Source of the DNA: Brevibacillus choshinensis
GTDB taxonomy: Bacteria; Bacillota; Bacilli; Brevibacillales; Brevibacillaceae
Direction of reading: 5' to 3'
Length of the DNA: 64,000 nucleotides
NCBI RefSeq assembly: GCF_001420695.1
Contig: NZ_LJJB01000013.1
Coordinates: 310,065-374,064, forward strand
In this document: piece by piece, positions 1 through 8,317 of the stretch
Layout of the letters: every line of letters begins with the position of its first letter
How positions within the stretch are numbered: position 1 is the stretch's first letter
Notes under the pieces: model-generated
Database searches by the model: none
What the model was told of the DNA's origin: nothing
Seen by the model: only the letters and a program-made list of their open reading frames with translations
Position numbers and translations under genes: made by a program

Positions 1-88
1 GCCAGTCGATCAATCCTCTGCCATAATGGGAGACAAAGTTCATTTTTTCATCATAGTGGCTCGCGTCCCACTGTTTCGTTTGACTCAT
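1..88 (-). CDS. Class I SAM-dependent methyltransferase, N-terminal fragment
   Basis: The ATG lies at 88-86 and is preceded by a GGAGGG ribosome binding site at 95-100. Only 29 codons are inside the window; the gene continues past base 1. The visible N-terminus (MSQTKQWDASHYDEKMNFVS) has the W-D-A-x-x-Y-D-E-K-x-x-F-V opening common in small class I methyltransferases of Bacilli. Substrate cannot be judged from this fragment, and no SAM-binding glycine motif is inside the window. The assignment rests on the N-terminal pattern only. Confidence 0.6.
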   Translation of the reverse strand, partial: MSQTKQWDASHYDEKMNFVSHYGRGLIDW

Positions 89-312
89 GTCAATCCCTCC
101 TTATCCTTGTTTTACCAGCTTGGCAGCTATTCGTCAAATCTATATAAATTATAAAATGTATAGTTTATTCCTATAAGCAAATGAATTCGGTAGCGTGAAT
201 GGGTGAGAGGCGAGGGAACATTTTCCTGTCAAGAAATAAAAAGGAGAAGACGCTAAATTTGTCGAATTAGGAACAAGTGAACGATGAAGAAGAGAAAGTG
301 AGAGGACATCAA

Positions 313-2370
313 GTGAAAAAATGGGTTGTATCAGCGCTTTTAGTGTGTCTGGCTACTGGCAGCCTTCTGTCAGGTCTAACTGTTTCGCCAGCCATGGGGG
401 CGACTACAACGATGAAGCGGAATAGTCAGGTGTCACAGCCCGTACAGAAACCGGTTCACGACATGATTGTATTTAATGATTACCAAGTGGCCGGCTTGAC
501 ATCTGGAGGCTGGAACTGGGTGAAAAATGACGAGTTTATTCTCCCGCCAGATACTCCGCTAGATGTTGACCTCACGCAAACCACATACGGGAGCGGCACG
601 AACGTGAATCGCCACAAGGTCCTCCTCGATGGGGTAGAGCTGACAGCCTTGCAGGGCGAAAAGCAGGCGACACAAGCTGCATTGAAATGGCAGGTGCCGC
701 GGTTCAGCATCCCTTCCTCTCAACTGTCTGCGGGATTACATACGCTGACTTTCGTTGTGACAGATGCGAAAGGCCAAAATAGTACGGTTCATGTACGGTT
801 TCAGGTAGAAGCACAAAATTATCCGTACATATATGAGGGTGAAAAGGCCGTCGGGGAGTCGATTCCATCCGGAGGCACCAGCGCGATTTTTGGTGTGTTT
901 GGCTCGAAGACCTTTTCCAGTAAGGTACCTGGTACATGGAAGCTGACGAACAAAGCGACAAACACGGAAATGAGATCCGTGTCTGGAACTGTCTTTTCGT
1001 CGGGATCTTTAAAAACGGGTCAATACGACCTGATGTTTTCTCCGGATGACGGCAGCTTGTCGCCCTGGATGGTCACGATACAAGTAGGGTTAGCGGAGAT
1101 CTATATGGGAACAAATTCCACAGGTCAAAAGCTTTCCCAAAATCAAGTTATTACTGCTACGAAAGCACCGAGCACGGTACAGCTCTATTCTCCTTTTCCA
1201 GGACGATGGTGGGTAAATGGTACCGGTCAGACGCTGACAGATTCGCAGAGCATCGAAGTGGCCATTCCTGAAATACTAGCGGGTATGACGATTAGCGTGA
1301 CATTCGAACCGGATCAGACACCGGACTCGACGACAGCGTGGATGGACACGTCTTCCACCATTCAGATTCAAGTACCTGGTACCCCGGAGGCGTGCGGACC
1401 TGCTACCGCAACCGCGACCATGGATGTCATGATGCAAAGCAATGAGAAGTCTTCGATGATGGTCGAGCGACGCAATCTTTACTCCTCCGATGTAACGGTA
1501 AAGCTGTATCAAAATCCGATCCATCTCATATGGCTGACCACAGCGGCTGATCATATCGAGTTTGGTAGCGAAGCGGATGACGATGAGGGACCAGGTGTGT
1601 GGGCAGTTGATAACGTCGTAGTGGATGCTTCGAAGCTCAATTGGGATCATACAGCACTGGAGCTGTCCAGCTACAAACCAGGACGCTACAAAGTCAACTA
1701 CTATAGCAAGCGCGAGCCCCGTCAGTCGTGGTGTGGCTATGTTCAGGTGATTGAGGACATACCACCGGTGTCTTCCTCACCCGTCTGTGATCGGGGTGAT
1801 GTGGGGACAGTCCCTTATCCGACTCCCCTGCGTTTTGTGACCAAAAAGGGCAAGGAGTATCGGGATGGTGATCGGATCGTAGTAGACTCCAAAAGCGATC
1901 TGGATGATCTGAAAGAGCTTGTTCTCATGTCTACTCACGTGGAAAACAAGGGTACAAAACGCATCATTTTGGATAAAACAGTCAAAAAGAATCGTCAATA
2001 CGTTCACGTTCCAGATCTAGTCTGGGAAGATGGTAAAACGCTGCTTGGATCTGAGCAACAGTACGGTGGCGGAACGATTGAATCTAGCAATGAAGTGAAA
2101 ATCAGCTACAATGATGAAGTTCTCATGACGATCAAGCAAAAACATCCTGACGAGGATGAAGACTTTTCAGAGGAAAACGGTGTCCAATCCTTGAATGCGA
2201 AGCAATTCATTGATTTTCAGGATGGCAAGCCGGGAGTGTACAGGATTAAAGTGACAAGTGTTATGGGCTATCGTACGTGCGAAGTGCTGTACGGTTCGAG
2301 ATCCTATACCAAAAATACGGACATGAAAGAAAAGCAACAAACCATGACCCTGACGATTGAAGTACAATAA
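313..2370 (+). CDS. Large secreted protein of unknown function (685 aa)
   Basis: I place the start at GTG 313, six bases after GAGAGGA, because it puts a lysine pair directly before a hydrophobic stretch (WVVSALLVCLATGSLLSGLT), a typical signal peptide ending near AMGA. An upstream in-frame GTG at 277 lacks a good ribosome binding site. The mature protein is rich in beta-type segments, Ser/Thr and Gly, with a few cysteines (two paired regions near the middle and the C-terminus) and no membrane anchor or sorting motif that I can see. I recognise no catalytic motif; stretches resemble Ig-like or PKD-like extracellular modules. It is monocistronic, with its own terminator right after the stop. 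Probably a wall-associated or released surface protein; function unknown. Confidence 0.8.
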   Translation: MKKWVVSALLVCLATGSLLSGLTVSPAMGATTTMKRNSQVSQPVQKPVHDMIVFNDYQVAGLTSGGWNWVKNDEFILPPDTPLDVDLTQTTYGSGTNVNRHKVLLDGVELTALQGEKQATQAALKWQVPRFSIPSSQLSAGLHTLTFVVTDAKGQNSTVHVRFQVEAQNYPYIYEGEKAVGESIPSGGTSAIFGVFGSKTFSSKVPGTWKLTNKATNTEMRSVSGTVFSSGSLKTGQYDLMFSPDDGSLSPWMVTIQVGLAEIYMGTNSTGQKLSQNQVITATKAPSTVQLYSPFPGRWWVNGTGQTLTDSQSIEVAIPEILAGMTISVTFEPDQTPDSTTAWMDTSSTIQIQVPGTPEACGPATATATMDVMMQSNEKSSMMVERRNLYSSDVTVKLYQNPIHLIWLTTAADHIEFGSEADDDEGPGVWAVDNVVVDASKLNWDHTALELSSYKPGRYKVNYYSKREPRQSWCGYVQVIEDIPPVSSSPVCDRGDVGTVPYPTPLRFVTKKGKEYRDGDRIVVDSKSDLDDLKELVLMSTHVENKGTKRIILDKTVKKNRQYVHVPDLVWEDGKTLLGSEQQYGGGTIESSNEVKISYNDEVLMTIKQKHPDEDEDFSEENGVQSLNAKQFIDFQDGKPGVYRIKVTSVMGYRTCEVLYGSRSYTKNTDMKEKQQTMTLTIEVQ

Positions 2371-2379
2371 AAAACGAGA

Positions 2380-2412
2380 TGAACCCTCTGCCCTGGCAGG
2401 GGGTTTTTTCGA
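2380..2412 (+). terminator. Rho-independent terminator of the secreted protein gene
   Basis: CCCTCTGCC and GGCAGGGGG arms around a two-base loop, followed by a run of T, ten bases after the stop codon at 2370. Confidence 0.85.
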
Positions 2413-2427
2413 GCAGGAGGTATGAAC

Positions 2428-2616
2428 GTGACAGATGAGCAAATGGCCATACTCGAGAAGTTCGGCTTTCGAATAGAAGGGGAGCAAGTGAAACATTTCA
2501 AAATGGGAATCGTAAGAGAAAAAGAGGAGTTTGCACGTATTTCCTCTCGGGAAGAATTGCAGGAATATGTAAAGCAACTTCTCCGCAATCAATGTCTATG
2601 GAAACGCCAGAACTAA
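2428..2616 (+). CDS. Small conserved hypothetical protein (62 aa)
   Basis: AGGAGG at 2415-2420 is seven bases from GTG 2428, while ATG 2422 would be too close, so GTG is preferred. The product is a charged, soluble 62-residue protein with no signal peptide and no motif I know. It lies 33 bases ahead of the EcsC-family gene on the same strand and is probably co-transcribed with it. Codon use and the strong ribosome binding site support a real gene. Confidence 0.6.
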   Translation: MTDEQMAILEKFGFRIEGEQVKHFKMGIVREKEEFARISSREELQEYVKQLLRNQCLWKRQN

Positions 2617-2648
2617 CGATACGATTCATCCCTCAAAGGAGGCAACTG

Positions 2649-3491
2649 ATGGCAATAGAGACAAAGGAGTCCTTGCTTCATAGATTACAGGAAGTGGAGG
2701 CATGGGAAAAGGAACAGAATGATTTGTGGTTTTGGGAAAAACTCGGACGACTCCCTTTTGTTTTACTGGATCGTATCACGCCCAAATTCGTTAGAGAGAA
2801 GCTAGGAACTGCGGTCGATGAAATGGCAGCATTTTTGGAGACGGGCGGGACTTATCTGGTGCAAGACGAAGCGGTGTATAGTAGGCTTCGTACCAGAATG
2901 GGACCGAATCAAGCCTTGGGAGCCCAAGAGGTATCCAGTGTACCCCTGACGATCATGAATGATGTGGCGAGTGAGATGAGAGAATCGAGAGCCACCTTTG
3001 CGACGGTGCAGGGAGCAACCACGGGAATCGGTGGAATATTTACATTGGCGCTGGATATTCCATTACTGTTAGGAACCTCGCTAAAAGTCCTGCAGGAGAT
3101 GGCGCTCTGCTATGGCTATCGTCCTGAAGAAAAAAGAGAGCGTCTGTTTGTGGTGAAGTGCTTGCAATTTGCGTCGTCTGATATCGTGGGGAAGAAAGCG
3201 ATCCTAGAGGAACTCGCACAGTTTGACAACCCGGCATCGCAAAAGGACGTCATGGCTCAATTGCAGGGCTGGCGCGAAGTAGTCGTGACCTATACGGAAA
3301 ACTTCGGTTGGAAAAAGCTGTTTCAGATGGTTCCCATTGCAGGGATCCTGTTCGGAGCCTATTTAAATCGCTCCACCGTGCAGGATGTCGCCGAAGCGGG
3401 AATGATGCTGTACCGCAAACGGCGTATCCTAGAACGGCTTCGACAGTCAAAAGAGCAGAGTGATGCTATTTCGTCCACTCCTCAACAGTGA
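2649..3491 (+). CDS. EcsC family protein
   Basis: Start ATG 2649 follows AAAGGAGG by six bases; a longer reading from 2592 has no ribosome binding site. The 280-residue product has the EcsC-family pattern: an N-terminal helical part with a W-x-x-E-x-x-N-D-x-W-x-W-E motif (about residues 18-30), a glycine-rich hydrophobic stretch around 120-145 (TTGIGGIFTLALDIPLLLGT) and a basic C-terminus. EcsC of B. subtilis lies with an ABC transporter involved in secretion and competence, but this copy is not next to such genes, so its role is open. Its last 26 bases overlap the 3' end of the convergent acetyltransferase gene. Confidence 0.85.
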   Translation: MAIETKESLLHRLQEVEAWEKEQNDLWFWEKLGRLPFVLLDRITPKFVREKLGTAVDEMAAFLETGGTYLVQDEAVYSRLRTRMGPNQALGAQEVSSVPLTIMNDVASEMRESRATFATVQGATTGIGGIFTLALDIPLLLGTSLKVLQEMALCYGYRPEEKRERLFVVKCLQFASSDIVGKKAILEELAQFDNPASQKDVMAQLQGWREVVVTYTENFGWKKLFQMVPIAGILFGAYLNRSTVQDVAEAGMMLYRKRRILERLRQSKEQSDAISSTPQQ

Positions 3492-4014
3492 TGGCGTACA
3501 TGTTGTGGTCTTCCCACGCCCCGTTTATTTGCAAGTAACGCAGGGAACACCCCTCATAACGAAAGCCGTTCTTTTCAAGCACACGGATGGAACCGAGATT
3601 ATGAGGCATGACACCGGCCTGAACCCGATGGAGCTGTGCTTCGGTGAAAGCGAATTGCAACGCAAGCTTTACCGCTTTCGTCGTGTATCCTTTTCCGTTG
3701 AATGCCTGGTCGAGAAAGTATCCTAAGGTAGCATTCTGCCAAGCGCCTCGAGCCACATTAGACAAAGCGATTCTCCCGATCATCTGGTCGTTCTCCTGCA
3801 AGAAGACACCGAATGCAAAGGCAGCCTGATTCGTGAAATCTTGCTTGGCCAGAGTAATTTGCTCCTGCTGACCTACAAGGGTGAGGTGCGAGGCGGGGCG
3901 AATCGGTTCAAAAAGTTGAAAAAATTCTTGATTACGCAGCCTCAGCTCTAATAGCTCAGCTGCGTCTTCCGTTTGTAGAGGGCGCAAATAAATGCTGTCC
4001 GTATGTAGTATCAT
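3466..4014 (-). CDS. GNAT acetyltransferase, RimJ/RimL type
   Basis: ATG at 4014 with AGGAGGA upstream. The 182-residue protein shows the RimL-type GNAT fold: N-terminal LRPLQTEDAAEL, the central strand LGYFLDQAFNGKGYTTKA that forms the acetyl-CoA pyrophosphate loop, and the C-terminal N-x-x-S-I-R-V-L-E-K-N-G-F-x-x-E-G motif. Members acetylate N-terminal amines of ribosomal proteins or small molecules such as antibiotics; the substrate here cannot be told. The gene converges on the EcsC gene with a 26-base overlap, so no separate terminator fits between them. Confidence 0.88.
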   Translation of the reverse strand: MILHTDSIYLRPLQTEDAAELLELRLRNQEFFQLFEPIRPASHLTLVGQQEQITLAKQDFTNQAAFAFGVFLQENDQMIGRIALSNVARGAWQNATLGYFLDQAFNGKGYTTKAVKLALQFAFTEAQLHRVQAGVMPHNLGSIRVLEKNGFRYEGCSLRYLQINGAWEDHNMYAITVEEWTK

Positions 4015-4098
4015 CGCCTAATCCTCCTAGAAATAATAAAGTGGGATAGACAGTTTATCATATGCGCCCTTTAGTGAGAAGCTTATGAATTCTCTTTT

Positions 4099-4542
4099 TT
4101 AGCCAACCAGTTTGACAAAGGACACACCAAATGCTTTGCATGACTCCACTTCTTTTGCATTTGGCTCAAGCTCGATTTTCAAGCCCTCCAATGGCGTATC
4201 TGCTCCGCGTTCCCGGGACTTTGCCAGCAAGATGTCAACAGCGGCTCCCACATGCTCATAGGCTGAGTCGCATGAGCCAAAAGCAGCTACTTTCTTTCCT
4301 GCGAGGCTGATCGCATCCATCTCGTCGTAAAAGTCCATGCACTCATCGGGCAGTTCACCATCTCCCCACGTATAGGCTCCCAGCAAGATGGCGTCGTACG
4401 ATTCCAGCTCTTGTGCTGTGGCGTCCATCATTTCTTTTACTTCGAGCGTAGCTCCTGTAGATCGGATGCCTTCCGCGATTGCTTCTGCTATTTCTAGCGT
4501 GTTTCCTGTCATGCTTGCGTAAACCATCAAAATGCTGCTCAT
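4099..4542 (-). CDS. Flavodoxin
   Basis: Start ATG 4542 is chosen because GGGGGACA lies eight bases upstream and the protein then begins M-S-S-I-L-M-V-Y-A-S-M-T-G-N-T, the flavodoxin beta-1 strand with the FMN phosphate loop. Further flavin-contacting regions are LLGAYTWGDGELPDE (first isoalloxazine loop) and AAFGSCDSAYEHV. At 147 residues it is a short-chain flavodoxin, an electron carrier that replaces ferredoxin when iron is scarce. The promoter carries two Fur-box matches, so it is probably derepressed under iron limitation. Transcribed alone on the minus strand. Confidence 0.93.
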   Translation of the reverse strand: MSSILMVYASMTGNTLEIAEAIAEGIRSTGATLEVKEMMDATAQELESYDAILLGAYTWGDGELPDECMDFYDEMDAISLAGKKVAAFGSCDSAYEHVGAAVDILLAKSRERGADTPLEGLKIELEPNAKEVESCKAFGVSFVKLVG

Positions 4543-4568
4543 TTTTTCGATGTCCCCCATTCGGATAT

Positions 4569-4618
4569 TGAAAATCATTCTCAGATAACAACTTAATGAA
4601 AATGATTCTCTTTGTCAA
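4569..4618 (-). promoter_or_regulatory. Flavodoxin promoter with two Fur boxes
   Basis: Reading the minus strand, TTGACA (4618-4613) is a perfect -35 and TAAGTT seventeen bases on is a weak -10. The plus-strand bases 4569-4583 (TGAAAATCATTCTCA) match the 7-1-7 Fur consensus TGATAATnATTATCA at 12 of 14 positions. A second copy at 4597-4611 (TGAAAATGATTCTCT) matches at 11 of 14 and lies inside the -35/-10 spacer. The two boxes are 28 bp apart, so bound repressors would cover the promoter and the start region of the transcript. Confidence 0.75.
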
Positions 4619-4664
4619 TGAGGTTATTTCTTTTCAAGAAAGCTGTTGCCACACGAAGTTGATT

Positions 4665-4693
4665 TTGGTAGAGTTAAATGAAATTATTATAAG
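4665..4693 (+). promoter_or_regulatory. Probable sigma-A promoter of the dap operon
   Basis: TTGGTA, a 17-base spacer and TATAAG. The expected start falls at about 4700, which is the first base of the lysine riboswitch closing stem. Confidence 0.55.
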
Positions 4694-4700
4694 AAAGTCT

Positions 4701-4877
4701 AAATAGAGGTGCGCCGAGGATGAGTACATCTTTTCGAAATCTGCTGGGGGGCAGGAAAAGGGGGAAAGGCTAAAGCGCCGAAGCCGGTTGCCATCCCCTG
4801 AATGGTAGAGGTTGGGGTGCTCATGAACAATGATCGTCCTGTCACGAGAAATGCCAGTTTCTTGTGGAGCGCTATTT
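4701..4877 (+). ncRNA. Lysine riboswitch (L box)
   Basis: The leader of the dap operon carries the conserved L-box blocks in order: TAGAGGTGCG at the 5' side, GATGAGTA, the central AAAGGGGGAAAGGCTAAAG followed by GCGCCGAAGCC, the stem around CATCCCCTG / GGTTGGGGTG, CGTCCTGTCAC, and a closing GAGCGCTATTT. AAATAG (4701-4706) pairs with CTATTT (4872-4877) as P1. It is followed by a strong terminator, so lysine binding should stop transcription before dapH. A small minus-strand frame over this region is not a gene. Confidence 0.95.
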
Positions 4878-4900
4878 ACGATTTGCTGCCGAGTTATCGA

Positions 4901-4937
4901 AAGCAATGAGTTAGCGCATGCACTCATTGCTTTTTTT
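4901..4937 (+). terminator. Riboswitch-controlled terminator before dapH
   Basis: AAGCAATGAGT and ACTCATTGCTT form an eleven-base stem with a short loop, followed by T7. It is placed between the lysine aptamer and the dapH ribosome binding site, as expected for a transcriptional off-switch. Confidence 0.93.
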
Positions 4938-4977
4938 AGTACCACCGAATGCTTTTGACTAAAAGGAGGATTTACCT

Positions 4978-5688
4978 GTGAACATGATGGATGCCAATGA
5001 AATTATCTCGTTTATTCAAAAAAGCGAAAAGAAAACACCAGTGAAGCTATACGTGAAAGGCAATTTGGAAGGCATTGATTTTGGTGCGAGCGCCAAAGCA
5101 TTCATTAACGGCAATACAGGCGTTGTGTTTGGCGAATGGAAAGAAATCGAACCGGTCTTGGCGCAACATGCAGACAAAATTGAAGACTACGTTGTTGAAA
5201 GCGATCGTCGCAATTCGGCTATTCCACTCTTGGACACAAAGGGAATTCAAGCGCGTATTGAGCCAGGCGCAATTATCCGTGACCAAGTAACGATCGGTAA
5301 CAACGCTGTGATCATGATGGGCGCGTCCATTAACATCGGAGCGGTAATTGGCGAAGGCACCATGATCGATATGAACGTGGTAGTGGGCGGCCGTGGAACG
5401 ATCGGGAAAAACTGCCATATCGGTGCAGGCTCCGTCATCGCCGGTGTAATCGAACCACCATCTGCACAACCAGTTGTCGTAGAAGATGACGTATTGATCG
5501 GTGCCAATGCTGTTATTTTGGAAGGCATCCGCGTAGGGAAAGGTGCCGTTGTAGCTGCAGGCGCTATTGTGATCGAGGATGTACCTCCATACACAGTAGT
5601 AGCGGGTACTCCAGCACGCGTTATCAAACAAATTGACGAAAAAACTCGTTCCAAGACGGAAATCAAGCAGGAGCTACGTCAACTCTAA
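4978..5688 (+). CDS. dapH: 2,3,4,5-tetrahydropyridine-2,6-dicarboxylate N-acetyltransferase
   Basis: GTG start at 4978 after AAAAGGAGG. The 236-residue protein has the DapH-specific N-terminal domain and a hexapeptide-repeat left-handed beta helix from about residue 90 ([20 protein letters not shown]-x-G-T-M-I-D-M-N, V-V-G-G-R-G-T-I-G) to about 200, ending [10 protein letters not shown]. It acetylates tetrahydrodipicolinate with acetyl-CoA, committing the acetylase branch of meso-DAP and lysine synthesis in the cytoplasm. It is first in a lysine-riboswitch operon with an aminotransferase and dapL, which together cover the three steps of this branch. Confidence 0.97.
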   Translation: MNMMDANEIISFIQKSEKKTPVKLYVKGNLEGIDFGASAKAFINGNTGVVFGEWKEIEPVLAQHADKIEDYVVESDRRNSAIPLLDTKGIQARIEPGAIIRDQVTIGNNAVIMMGASINIGAVIGEGTMIDMNVVVGGRGTIGKNCHIGAGSVIAGVIEPPSAQPVVVEDDVLIGANAVILEGIRVGKGAVVAAGAIVIEDVPPYTVVAGTPARVIKQIDEKTRSKTEIKQELRQL

Positions 5689-5701
5689 GGGGTGTAGGAA
5701 C

Positions 5702-6913
5702 ATGGACTGGCGTTCGCTTGATGAACAATACATCGTCTCCACGTACAAACGATTGCCGATTGCTATCGCCAGAGGAGAAGGCAACTACTTGTACGACACC
5801 AATGGCAAAGGGTACCTAGATTTGTTTACCGGTCTCGCAGTGAATGTACTGGGACATTCACATCCACGTATCCTGAAGGCGCTACATGAGCAAGGCGAGC
5901 AGTTTTTGCACATCTCAAATGTGTTTCTCAATCAGCCCGCTATCCGTCTGGCGCAGCGCTTGATAGAGCAGACCATTGCGGGAAAAGTCTTTTTCACCAA
6001 TTCCGGAGCTGAGGCGACAGAAGCGGCGATCAAGCTGATCCACAAATGGACAAAGGCAGAAGGAGCGGGTCGAGACGGGATTGTGGTCCTGCGCAACAGC
6101 TTTCACGGCAGGACGCTTGGAGCTGTTCGTCTGACGAGACAAGCACATGTGTACCAGGACTTTCCGCAGCCTGATTTCCCTGTCTATGAGCTCGATGCAG
6201 AAGACACCGAGGGGCTGCGAGCACTTTGTCAGGAAGCCAAGCCAGCCGCTGTGCTGATGGAACCTGTGCTTGGTTCAGGTGGAGTGGTACCGCTCTCGGA
6301 ATCATTCCTACGTGACGTACAAGCCATTTGCCAAGAAGAGGGCATGCTCTTTGCCATGGACGAAATACAGACGGGAATGGGACGCACCGGAAGGCTGTTC
6401 GCTTACCAGCATGCAGGTGTGACGCCTGATCTGATTCTGTTTGCAAAAGGGGTAGGTGGAGGTTTGCCACTAGGCGGGGTGATTGCCGGAACGCAACTGA
6501 TGAACCAGTTTAAACCAGGTGATCACGGGACGACTTTTGCCCCATCTCCACTGTCAGCAGCACTGGGAAACGCGGTGCTGGATGAGCTACTGGATCCGAG
6601 CTTTGTCGCAAGTGTGGACGAAGTGATCGAGTACCTCTGGTCTGGGCTGGAGGCATTGCGGAGTCGCCTTCCTCAGCAATTGCAAGCCTTGCGAGGAAAG
6701 GGTATGATGGTCGGTATCCCGCTGAGTGTCACGCCTGAGGAAGCGAGTCGTTTGCAAAGCGATTTGCTTGCGGAAGGTATTCTCGTGGACGTGACGCAGA
6801 AGACGATCGTTCGACTCTTGCCGCCACTGACGCTCACAAAAGACGACGTGGATCGCTTCCTCGAAGTGTTCACTCGTCAATTGACAGCTGCCAGCTCGGC
6901 AAAGGAGGCGTAA
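5702..6913 (+). CDS. Class III aminotransferase (ArgD-like), probable N-acetyl-LL-DAP aminotransferase
   Basis: ATG 5702 lies 13 bases after the dapH stop and follows GGGGTGTAGG. The 403-residue PLP enzyme has the class III (acetylornithine/ornithine aminotransferase) pattern: FTNSGAEATEAAIKL, SFHGRTLGAVRLT, LMEPVLGSGGVVP, FAMDEIQTGMGRTG and the PLP lysine at K249 in LFAKGVGGGLPLGG. Its position between dapH and dapL under a lysine riboswitch suggests that it makes N-acetyl-LL-diaminopimelate from the oxo acid using glutamate, a step done in B. subtilis by the unrelated class I enzyme PatA. E. coli ArgD is known to have the equivalent side activity. ArgD function in arginine synthesis remains possible but no arg genes are nearby. 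Confidence 0.85.
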   Translation: MDWRSLDEQYIVSTYKRLPIAIARGEGNYLYDTNGKGYLDLFTGLAVNVLGHSHPRILKALHEQGEQFLHISNVFLNQPAIRLAQRLIEQTIAGKVFFTNSGAEATEAAIKLIHKWTKAEGAGRDGIVVLRNSFHGRTLGAVRLTRQAHVYQDFPQPDFPVYELDAEDTEGLRALCQEAKPAAVLMEPVLGSGGVVPLSESFLRDVQAICQEEGMLFAMDEIQTGMGRTGRLFAYQHAGVTPDLILFAKGVGGGLPLGGVIAGTQLMNQFKPGDHGTTFAPSPLSAALGNAVLDELLDPSFVASVDEVIEYLWSGLEALRSRLPQQLQALRGKGMMVGIPLSVTPEEASRLQSDLLAEGILVDVTQKTIVRLLPPLTLTKDDVDRFLEVFTRQLTAASSAKEA

Positions 6914-6916
6914 CCC

Positions 6917-8047
6917 ATGAGCGTTTCATCGTTTGTGCAGATTCGTCGCGATCTTCATCAAATACCGGAGCCGGGCTTTCAAGAAGTGAAGACGCAACAG
7001 TACTTGCTTCGTTATCTGAAGGGGCTTCCTCAAGACCGTGTTCAGATCCAACCGTGGCGCACGGGCATTCTTGTACGCATCCCTGGCTCCAATCCAAAGC
7101 GCACCATCGCCTGGCGCACGGATATGGATGGACTCCCGATTTCAGAGGAGACTTCCTATCCTTTCCGTTCCTTGCATGAGGGCTTTATGCATGCGTGCGG
7201 ACACGACATGCACATGGCTATCGCGCTTGGACTTTTGACGCACTTTGTGGAGCAACCAATTGCAGACAATCTCCTGTTTCTTTTTCAACCGGCCGAAGAA
7301 GGACCTGGTGGGGCTTTGCCGATGATGCAGAGCGAAGAGTTTGCAGCTTGGCAACCGGATTGCATCTTCGCGTTGCATATTGCACCGGAGTATCCTGTAG
7401 GAACCATCGCTACAAAACCGGGCATTCTTTTTGCCAATACTTCGGAATTGTTTGTGGATCTAGTGGGAAAAGGTGGGCATGCAGCTTTTCCGCATAAATC
7501 GAATGATATGGTCGTTGCCATGAGCCACTTGGTGACTCAACTGCAATCCATCGTCTCTCGAAACATCGATCCACTGGATTCTGCAGTCATCACAGTGGGC
7601 AAGATCGAAGGCGGGACCAAGCAAAACATCATCGCGGAGAGAGCGCGTCTTGAAGGTACGATTCGCACCTTCTCTATGGAATCGATGTCACGTGTGAAGA
7701 GCCGCATTGAAGCCTTGGTAAAAGGAGTGGAAGCCGGCTTTGAATGTTCGGCGACCATCGACTACGGCTGTGGGTATTGCCAAGTCTACAACGAAGAAGC
7801 CCTGACAGAAGAGTTCATGGAATGGGTAGCGAAGGAATGTAAGGACGTTACCCTCATTCATTGCAAGGAAGCGATGACGGGAGAAGATTTTGGCTATTTC
7901 CTGCGTGAGATTCCAGGTTTCTTGTTTTGGCTCGGAGTCAACACGCCATATGGGTTACATCATTCGAAAATCGAACCGAATGAAGAGGCTATCGAGGTAG
8001 CCATTGGGGTCGTATCTCGCTACTTCACGAAGTTGTCGCAACTTTGA
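6917..8047 (+). CDS. dapL: N-acetyldiaminopimelate deacetylase
   Basis: ATG 6917 three bases after the aminotransferase stop, with AAAGGAGG inside the end of that gene. The 376-residue M20-family amidohydrolase begins [12 protein letters not shown] and has RTDMDGLP (67-74), the metal motif ACGHDMHM (about 93-100), the catalytic PAEEGPGGA, the lid-domain segment [13 protein letters not shown] and GEDFGYF near the C-terminus. It removes acetate from N-acetyl-LL-DAP, finishing the acetylase branch before DapF. Last gene of the riboswitch-controlled operon; followed by a terminator. Confidence 0.95.
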   Translation: MSVSSFVQIRRDLHQIPEPGFQEVKTQQYLLRYLKGLPQDRVQIQPWRTGILVRIPGSNPKRTIAWRTDMDGLPISEETSYPFRSLHEGFMHACGHDMHMAIALGLLTHFVEQPIADNLLFLFQPAEEGPGGALPMMQSEEFAAWQPDCIFALHIAPEYPVGTIATKPGILFANTSELFVDLVGKGGHAAFPHKSNDMVVAMSHLVTQLQSIVSRNIDPLDSAVITVGKIEGGTKQNIIAERARLEGTIRTFSMESMSRVKSRIEALVKGVEAGFECSATIDYGCGYCQVYNEEALTEEFMEWVAKECKDVTLIHCKEAMTGEDFGYFLREIPGFLFWLGVNTPYGLHHSKIEPNEEAIEVAIGVVSRYFTKLSQL

Positions 8048-8067
8048 TTGGCTGGGTTTCACGTTAT

Positions 8068-8100
8068 AGGAGCAGCGCATTACAGGCTGCTCCTTTTGTT
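8068..8100 (+). terminator. Terminator of the dap operon
   Basis: GGAGCAGC and GCTGCTCC arms with a nine-base loop followed by TTTTGTT, twenty bases after the dapL stop. Confidence 0.9.
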
Positions 8101-8317
8101 ATGCCTGTTATCCCTCACGTCAAGGGTACTTCGTGCTTATTAACAGCACCTGTGAATAAGTCTATCTTCCTGATTGTTGTGGGTTGTGGATATTGTGGAT
8201 ATTGTTGAAAAAAGTTGGCTGGAGACCACAACTATTTGCTTGTTTAGGCGTATAAACTAGTAAGAACAAAATCGGAATAACAAGCGCTGCCGCGCACACA
8301 TACAGGAGGATTAAGAC

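Noticed and set aside
4634-4945. 103-codon open frame on the minus strand
   Set aside because: It lies over the lysine riboswitch and its terminator, which fully explain the sequence.
5047-5631. 194-codon open frame on the minus strand
   Set aside because: Antisense shadow of dapH; the hexapeptide-repeat coding sequence keeps the opposite frame open by composition.
8150-8317. GTGGATATT direct repeats considered as a replication or regulatory element
   Set aside because: Only two imperfect copies with no wider pattern; no DnaA box cluster or neighbouring replication gene.
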